From Roseburia sp. (GTDB lineage: Bacteria; Bacillota; Clostridia; Lachnospirales; Lachnospiraceae), in the NCBI GenBank assembly GCA_017626625.1, contig JAGAIK010000670.1, positions 1-7,522 on the forward strand: 7,522 nt of DNA. The letters run 5' to 3'. Below are positions 6,233-7,522 of the stretch, in pieces. The position numbers and the translations under genes were made by a program. The notes below the pieces were generated by a model. The model ran no database searches. It saw nothing but the letters and a program-made list of their open reading frames with translations, and was not told the DNA's origin. Every line of letters starts with the position of its first letter. Position 1 is the stretch's first letter.

Positions 6233-6238
6233 GGGAGG
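6233..6238 (+). promoter_or_regulatory. Ribosome binding site fixing the start at 6244
   Basis: GGGAGG ends 5 nt before the ATG at 6244. The in-frame GTG at 6223 lies upstream of this site and is not supported. Confidence 0.85.
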
Positions 6239-6243
6239 AAACC

Positions 6244-7437
6244 ATGAAAAAATTATTATTAAACTGCGATACCTGTGATACGAGAAAAATGAGAGAGGAC
6301 GCCTTTGAAGGCTATGAGAGTGTAACCATCAATGCGGATATTATATTTGTAAATGACAGAAGTAGAAAAATCTTAGAACAATCCGCAGTCTGCATGAACG
6401 CAGATATGGTGTTAAATGTGGGGGAGGAAGAAGTTGTCATTCAGGAGCAAAACGGCGTGATGGAAATAAAACCGGGGAAAAGATTAAGACCGGAGAAAAA
6501 AGCCATTTTATTTGTAAACGGAAAGCTCATCATTGAGCCGGGAACAGAAGAAATTCTCGAAAACTATCAGGGCATTTATGTGAATGGTCAGGTATGCTTA
6601 CCGGAGAGTGTGAGACCGTTTCTGGCAGAAATGAAGGTCAACGGCGTTACCGAATGTTATCCTGATGACTCTATCAGATTGAAACGGACAGCGGTGATAG
6701 ACGAATATTTTGCCTGCCGTGTGCAGGAGAGGGCTGTTTACTATGCAGCAAAGCAGGTGGTTCTGTTAGAGGAAAAAGCAGACCTTGCCCTGCTGCGGGA
6801 AAAACAGGTGCATTTTGTAACGAAAAAGCTGGTGGTATCAGAGGCGCTTGTGAGAGAGGCGCTGCCGCTTTTTGACATGGACGTGGAGGTTACTGTGGTG
6901 CCGGAAGGTTGTAAGTATGTGCCTGAGGACGCTGTTTTAGAGGAAGATTTACTAAAAAAATACGGAACACGGATGTTTATTGAGGGAGACTTAAGCCTGG
7001 GGAAGGGAAGCGAGGAATTGTTAGGGCAGGTAGAATGCCTGCGGGTAAAAGGAGATATCAAAATGACGGAGAAGCAGAAACAGGTATTTTTGCAGCAGAA
7101 GATAGATGCAGCGTATGGAAAAATAGTGCTGCGGAAAGAGAATGTCATCAGCCGGAGGCTGTCTGTGACGGTGGGGGAATCCCTGCTTGCGGCATACCCG
7201 GAGGGTATTTGTATTTCAGATTGTGTAAAGGTGGAGCTTGCGCCGGAACTGACACCGGAGCAGATTAAGGAACTGCTGGAATTTGAAAACTGCACGAAAG
7301 TAGTATGCAGCAAAGAGCAGAAAGATATGGTTGAAATGGTGAGTGAAAATGTTGTAAGGATTGGTGACGATGAGGAGAAGAAAGAGGCGGAAGCCTTTGA
7401 CGGCACGGTCATCAATGTGGACGAATATGTTTTATAA
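6244..7437 (+). CDS. Repeat-containing, cysteine-rich protein of unknown function, paired with the sigma gene
   Basis: I do not recognise this family. The predicted product has 397 residues, no signal peptide and no membrane segment, so it is likely cytosolic. It starts MKKLLLNCDTCDTRK with a CxxC pair (Cys8, Cys11) and has 12 Cys in all (8, 11, 50, 118, 138, 158, 223, 265, 323, 327, 350, 355). Two stretches clearly resemble each other: 88-127 (ILFVNGKLIIEPGTEEIL, then YVNGQV) and 244-283 (MFIEGDLSLGKGSEELL, then RVKGDI). Weaker copies appear near 25-60, 189-225 and 328-373, the last with ELLEFENCTKVVC. The unit is a hydrophobic strand, turn, short helix with ELL, then a second strand with V.G, suggesting a repetitive beta or alpha/beta solenoid. 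The acidic tail (375-397) ends NVDEYVL. It follows the ECF-like sigma gene by 30 bp, so it is probably cotranscribed and may be its regulator or its target. It does not look like a known zinc or transmembrane anti-sigma factor. Confidence 0.85.
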   Translation: MKKLLLNCDTCDTRKMREDAFEGYESVTINADIIFVNDRSRKILEQSAVCMNADMVLNVGEEEVVIQEQNGVMEIKPGKRLRPEKKAILFVNGKLIIEPGTEEILENYQGIYVNGQVCLPESVRPFLAEMKVNGVTECYPDDSIRLKRTAVIDEYFACRVQERAVYYAAKQVVLLEEKADLALLREKQVHFVTKKLVVSEALVREALPLFDMDVEVTVVPEGCKYVPEDAVLEEDLLKKYGTRMFIEGDLSLGKGSEELLGQVECLRVKGDIKMTEKQKQVFLQQKIDAAYGKIVLRKENVISRRLSVTVGESLLAAYPEGICISDCVKVELAPELTPEQIKELLEFENCTKVVCSKEQKDMVEMVSENVVRIGDDEEKKEAEAFDGTVINVDEYVL

Positions 7438-7442
7438 GAAAA

Positions 7443-7478
7443 ACCTGTGTTTGGTAAAGGCGCTGTAAAAACAGAGGT
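7443..7478 (-). terminator. Hairpin after the last gene, better terminator for the minus strand
   Basis: ACCTGTGTTT (7443-7452) pairs with AAACAGAGGT (7469-7478), 9 of 10 positions. On the + strand it is followed by ACGAACTT, with no T-run. On the minus strand it is followed by TTTTCTTATAAAA, a usable T-tract. It may end a convergent gene beyond the right edge, or act on both strands. Confidence 0.5.
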
Positions 7479-7522
7479 ACGAACTTAAAGTAATTTCCGG
7501 GAATGAAAAAGAGAAAAAAACA
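7479..7522. other. Purine-rich end of window, no gene seen
   Basis: There is no supportable reading frame in these 44 bases. TTCCGGGAA (7495-7503) is a short palindrome of unknown meaning. Confidence 0.5.

Noticed and set aside
6741..7415. 224-residue minus-strand frame opposite the last gene
   Set aside because: Ser/Thr/Phe-rich shadow of the + strand gene, which has a strong RBS and sensible composition.

Overview
The window looks like chromosomal DNA from a Gram-positive anaerobe of the class Clostridia, most likely the family Lachnospiraceae. This is inferred from strong AGGAGG-type ribosome binding sites, AT-rich intergenic DNA around genes of moderate GC, a Firmicutes-style MnmA with a Gly-Cys-Cys-Gly insert, and a short MetH without the activation domain. 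A possible sigma-28 promoter suggests a flagellated lineage such as Roseburia or its relatives, but the genus cannot be fixed from sequence reading alone. All genes read on the + strand.

Layout. Bases 1-57 look like the last 18 codons of an upstream gene. Its 3' end has been tandemly duplicated (23-111), and a strong hairpin follows (126-153). An AT-rich stretch then leads to a good match to a sigma-28 (flagellar) promoter at 374-400. This serves a 425-residue Ser/Thr-rich protein (488-1765) built of two tandem modules that resemble the C-terminal part of the flagellar cap protein FliD. A terminator nested inside other inverted repeats (1787-1872) separates it from mnmA (1896-2978), the tRNA 2-thiouridylase. 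A consensus-like promoter follows, then a metH-type cobalamin-dependent methionine synthase (3054-5510) without the AdoMet-binding reactivation domain. A long imperfect hairpin ends that unit (5524-5606).

The last unit is a two-gene operon: an ECF-like sigma factor (5755-6213) and, 30 bp downstream, a 397-residue cysteine-rich protein of unknown function with internal repeats (6244-7437). It has no membrane segment and no recognisable anti-sigma domain. A hairpin after it (7443-7478) has its T-run on the minus-strand side.

How the genes relate. mnmA and metH are housekeeping genes in separate transcription units. Two parts look least described: the orphan tandem FliD_C-like protein with its own sigma-28-like promoter, and the sigma factor paired with the unfamiliar repeat protein. 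In that pair, the second gene could be a cytosolic regulator or the main output of the sigma factor. No mobile elements, tRNA, rRNA, CRISPR arrays or known riboswitches were seen.
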